The translations under genes were made by a program, and so were the position numbers. From positions 1-8,699 of the forward strand of contig DATBGE010000145.1 in NCBI GenBank assembly GCA_036558125.1: a DNA stretch of 8,699 bases, given 5' to 3'. This document shows, in pieces, positions 6,212 to 8,699 of this stretch (position 1 is the stretch's first letter; each line of letters opens with the position of its first letter). Source of the DNA: DATBGE01 sp036558125. GTDB lineage: Bacteria; Gemmatimonadota; Gemmatimonadetes; Gemmatimonadales; GWC2-71-9. The notes under the pieces are model-generated. The model had not been told where the DNA came from. It saw only the letters and a list, made by a program, of their open reading frames with translations, and made no database searches.

Positions 6212-8004
6212 AAACTCGACGCACCGAGATCGGTTTGGTACTGCTGCTTCTGGTCATTGTGCTGGTGCCAAGATTGGTTCGGCTTTCCGCCGATCCTCCG
6301 GTGGATTTCCAGTCCGGCTACCTCCCTGATGAAGGCGCTTGGGCCCATAACGCGCGCCAGCATGTTCTCTTCGGCCGCTGGGTCATGGAGGAACACAACC
6401 CGGGATTATTCGCTGCTCCGCTCTATACGGCCACACTCGTGGGAGTCTATCAACTGTTCGGAGTGGGCCTGATACAGACCCGGCTGCTGAGCGCCGTTGC
6501 CGGCGCGATGACCTGCCTCTTGCTATACGGGCTGCTGCGAGCGGAGCGGTCTCCGGGGGATTCGCTGCCTCCCGCCCTGCTTCTGGGTTTCAGTTACTTC
6601 ATGCTCTCAAATAATCGGGTGGGCTTCACCGAATCGCTGCAGCTGCTGCTCATCACCGCGACCAGCCTTGCGGTACTCTACGCCGCCCGGCGGGCAGGGT
6701 GGGGCGTCATCGGCGGGATTTGCTTCGTGGCCGCGCTGCTGGCGAAACCGTCCGCGGTTGTCTTGGGGCCAGTCTTTCTGGCCTTCTGGATTCTGCACTG
6801 GGCCTTGGCCCGGCGTGATGAGACACTGCCCCGCTTTTCCCTGCGGCCGGTCGGGTGGTTCACGCTCGGAGCCGGCATCGCCTCCCTCGCCGTCGTTCTG
6901 CTTCTCGTGCTGCCTCACTGGCAGGCCATTCGTCAGCAGCTGAGCATCAGCGCCCGGAATGTCTACGGTACCGAGTCGCCCGAGGCGGCTTCCAGGATTG
7001 TCCTCTTCGGTTTTGAAGGCCTCGGGATGACCTTGAATCTCTTCTGGGTGCAATCGGCGGTCTTGTTGTTCGGCGTCGCCGCGCTCCTGATCGCCCGGCT
7101 GGGCAAGGGCCTGCAACGGCGACCGGACCTGGTGGAATTGCTCTGTTGGGTTTGGGTCCTGGGAGGCGTGCTATTCCTCGCCACCGAGCTCTACCAGCCG
7201 GACCGACGCTTTCTGTTCCTGATGCCTCCGGTCGCTATTCTCGCCTGGCAAGCCGCCTCCGGTGGAGCGCTACGGATACCCGCGCGGGATGAGTGGAGCA
7301 GACCTTCCGGCGCGGAATGGCCAGCGATGTTGGTGGGAGCCTTCTTGGGGGCGGTGCTCGCGTTCTACGGTCAGGCGTTGGTGAATCGCAGGCTCCTGAT
7401 ATTTCTCCACCTCAGCACCCAGCCGCCACTCAGGTCATGGGCCAGTGGCTGGATCTTGAATGCCGGTCTGGTAGCAGGAGCGCTCGCCGGACCGTTCGTC
7501 AGGCGATTCCTTCCCTCCTCGGCTCGCAGACTGCCATCGTGGGTCTTCGTGGCGCTGTTCCTCCTTGCCGACCCCGGCCGCTTCCTGGTGCATCTGTCGC
7601 GGCCGACCTACGGGGGGCGGGATGCTGCACGGCTCCTCGCCGAACTCACCCGCGGCTGGACCCCGGCCGATCGCGTCGTGGTGGGAAATTCAGCCTACAC
7701 CTTATCGCTGGGAACCGACCTCTTTGCTTTCAATATCCGGAATCGGCAAGACACGGGCGATCATGAGAACCTCGACGGCTGGACTCGCTTCCATCCGGCG
7801 ATCGCAGTCATAACGTCGCGAATCGGGAGGCCGGTGCAAGACATTCTGCAGTATCCTATCGTGAAGGGGATCCGGACCAACGGGTTGGTCCCGTGTGGGC
7901 AGATCCCGATCTATTACGACGCGAAACGGCGCCCGTCGTGGATTGCCCGGTACTACGTGCGCCGGGACCTGCGTCAATCCTGTCCGACATCACCGGCTCC
8001 CTAA
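6208..8004 (+). CDS. Multi-pass membrane glycosyltransferase, GT39/ArnT-PMT-like (GT-C fold)
   Basis: A 598-residue inner-membrane protein predicted to move a sugar from a polyprenyl-phosphate donor onto a lipid, glycan or protein on the periplasmic side. Seen: TM1 at about 8-25; a first periplasmic loop with an acidic pair Asp41-Glu42 in YLPDEGAWAHNAR, where GT-C enzymes carry their catalytic acidic residue; and many further hydrophobic helices (about 74-87, 93-110, 121-134, 141-160, 167-200, 216-236, 279-297, 309-326, 335-350, 371-390, 413-430, 443-455). The motif YQPDRRFLFLMPP (329-341) resembles the (R)Y-rich segment before a late helix in this superfamily. A soluble tail of about 135 residues (463-598) follows. 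Length and layout fit the family. It is the last gene of the coupled three-gene unit; its stop is 7 bases from the converging stop of the nucleotide-sugar dehydrogenase. Donor and acceptor are unknown. Confidence 0.85.
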   Translation: MKTRRTEIGLVLLLLVIVLVPRLVRLSADPPVDFQSGYLPDEGAWAHNARQHVLFGRWVMEEHNPGLFAAPLYTATLVGVYQLFGVGLIQTRLLSAVAGAMTCLLLYGLLRAERSPGDSLPPALLLGFSYFMLSNNRVGFTESLQLLLITATSLAVLYAARRAGWGVIGGICFVAALLAKPSAVVLGPVFLAFWILHWALARRDETLPRFSLRPVGWFTLGAGIASLAVVLLLVLPHWQAIRQQLSISARNVYGTESPEAASRIVLFGFEGLGMTLNLFWVQSAVLLFGVAALLIARLGKGLQRRPDLVELLCWVWVLGGVLFLATELYQPDRRFLFLMPPVAILAWQAASGGALRIPARDEWSRPSGAEWPAMLVGAFLGAVLAFYGQALVNRRLLIFLHLSTQPPLRSWASGWILNAGLVAGALAGPFVRRFLPSSARRLPSWVFVALFLLADPGRFLVHLSRPTYGGRDAARLLAELTRGWTPADRVVVGNSAYTLSLGTDLFAFNIRNRQDTGDHENLDGWTRFHPAIAVITSRIGRPVQDILQYPIVKGIRTNGLVPCGQIPIYYDAKRRPSWIARYYVRRDLRQSCPTSPAP

Positions 8005-8011
8005 ACGGCGC

Positions 8012-8699
8012 TCAACCGATTGCCACAGTATCTCGACCCGCCACCGCTACCAGCCGGGATTCGAAGCCTTCCACCACCGGAACAGATGGAACTCCCGCAG
8101 GGTCAGCAATCGCACAGCCAGTAGGGCAGGTTCCGGCTATCTCCTGCACGTCCTCGAAGCGAACTCGGTTGAACTCGGTATCGGCATACCGTGAGTTCAG
8201 AAATTGCACCAGGGCCTGGACTTCATTGCCGACGCCGATCTCGACCGCCTGAAAACCGGCGAAGACTGCGTCCACGAGGGCAGGGGATGGTTTGTGGCGT
8301 CCGCGCCCAATGCCTGAGTGTTTCAGGCCGTCGAAGCTTGTGGCGCGGGGAAGCAGATGGCAGGCATCCAGCACCGCCACCAATTGGCGGCTCTCACGGC
8401 GGATTTCCTCCCATCCTTCGGCGTACACCCGATGTGGGGTACACAGCGCCACCACCTCCGCTCCCTCCAGCGCCACCGGCAATTCACGGGTGAAGTGACC
8501 TCCCAGCTCAAAGCGCCGGAGATTCTGGTCTTCCGGGTAAACGTACGGATCGTGAATGATGAAGGGAATTCCCCGCTCGCGGAGCAGGCGGGCGAAATAT
8601 AGGGTCGGAGAATTGCGAGTATCCTCCGAGTTCCCCCGATACGCCGCACCCAGCAGCGCTACCCGGCGGCCTCGCAATGAACCGAAGGTCCGCTCCGCC
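8012..8699 (-). CDS. Nucleotide-sugar dehydrogenase, C-terminal part (UDP-glucose/UDP-ManNAc dehydrogenase family), start outside the window
   Basis: The last 228 residues of an NAD-dependent enzyme that oxidises a UDP- or GDP-sugar to a uronic acid donor. The frame stays open to the edge (GSL precedes RGRRVALLG), so the TTG at 8677 is not the true start and the NAD-binding and catalytic Cys domains lie beyond. Numbering from 8677: VALLGAAYRGNSEDTRNSP (6-24) is the hallmark opening of the C-terminal UDP-binding domain. ALEGAEVVALCTPHRVY (69-85) and the LDACH strand end (103-107) follow; the usual DxR motif reads DAC. The standard domain would finish near SGIGRG (121-126). About 95 further residues follow, including FNRVRFEDVQ (169-178) and a TCPTGC Cys pair (183-188). 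It converges on the GT39-like gene. Specificity (Glc, GlcNAc, ManNAc or Man) cannot be judged without the missing part. Confidence 0.85.
   Translation of the reverse strand, partial: AERTFGSLRGRRVALLGAAYRGNSEDTRNSPTLYFARLLRERGIPFIIHDPYVYPEDQNLRRFELGGHFTRELPVALEGAEVVALCTPHRVYAEGWEEIRRESRQLVAVLDACHLLPRATSFDGLKHSGIGRGRHKPSPALVDAVFAGFQAVEIGVGNEVQALVQFLNSRYADTEFNRVRFEDVQEIAGTCPTGCAIADPAGVPSVPVVEGFESRLVAVAGRDTVAIG

Noticed and set aside
8005..8011. Bidirectional terminator between the convergent stops
   Set aside because: Only 7 bases separate the two stop codons and no hairpin with a T-tract is visible there or immediately inside either gene end.
1..8699. PEP-CTERM/exosortase target gene, CRISPR array, transposon ends or phage genes
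   Set aside because: Although the gene set resembles exopolysaccharide loci that accompany exosortases, no PEP-CTERM tail, exosortase, repeat-spacer array, transposase or long terminal repeat is present in this window.

Overview
The window is a GC-rich stretch with densely packed long ORFs, Shine-Dalgarno sites before several starts, c-type cytochrome chemistry and GT-C membrane enzymes. This fits a Gram-negative bacterium, most likely a proteobacterium. I cannot place it more precisely from sequence alone. There are no rRNA, tRNA, CRISPR or insertion sequences. The gene set (ATP-grasp ligase, helical-barrel protein, sulfotransferase, GT39-like membrane glycosyltransferase, nucleotide-sugar dehydrogenase) is that of a cell-surface or extracellular polysaccharide locus.

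Layout. On the minus strand at the left edge, an ATP-grasp enzyme (50-1276) is followed after 2 bases by the first 15 codons of another gene that runs off the window (1-47). A 276-base divergent spacer (1277-1552) holds a strong hairpin at 1474-1503. On the plus strand follows a 423-residue (alpha/alpha) barrel protein related to VpsJ-type polysaccharide proteins (1553-2824). After a 364-base gap with lower GC and several small inverted repeats comes a tight three-gene plus-strand unit. It encodes a membrane-anchored, GSDH-type (soluble PQQ glucose dehydrogenase-like) protein fused to cytochrome c (3189-5138), a PAPS-type sulfotransferase (5135-6211) and a GT39/PMT-like multi-pass glycosyltransferase (6208-8004). 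The two junctions are 4-base stop/start overlaps (GTGA and ATGA), so translation is probably coupled. Converging on this unit, with only 7 bases between stops, is the C-terminal part of a nucleotide-sugar dehydrogenase (8012-8699, minus), whose start lies outside the window.

How the genes may work together (inference). The nucleotide-sugar dehydrogenase would supply a uronic acid donor. The GT39-like enzyme would add a sugar from a lipid carrier on the periplasmic side, and the sulfotransferase would sulfate a sugar in the cytoplasm. The ATP-grasp and barrel proteins would contribute ligation or chain modification. The most unusual element is the heme-bearing GSDH protein. It keeps most residues equivalent to the PQQ-binding set of soluble glucose dehydrogenase but appears to have Glu where that enzyme has its catalytic His. 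Its coupling to a sulfotransferase and a glycosyltransferase suggests a periplasmic redox step acting on a surface glycan, or a heme/redox sensor built on a dead dehydrogenase.
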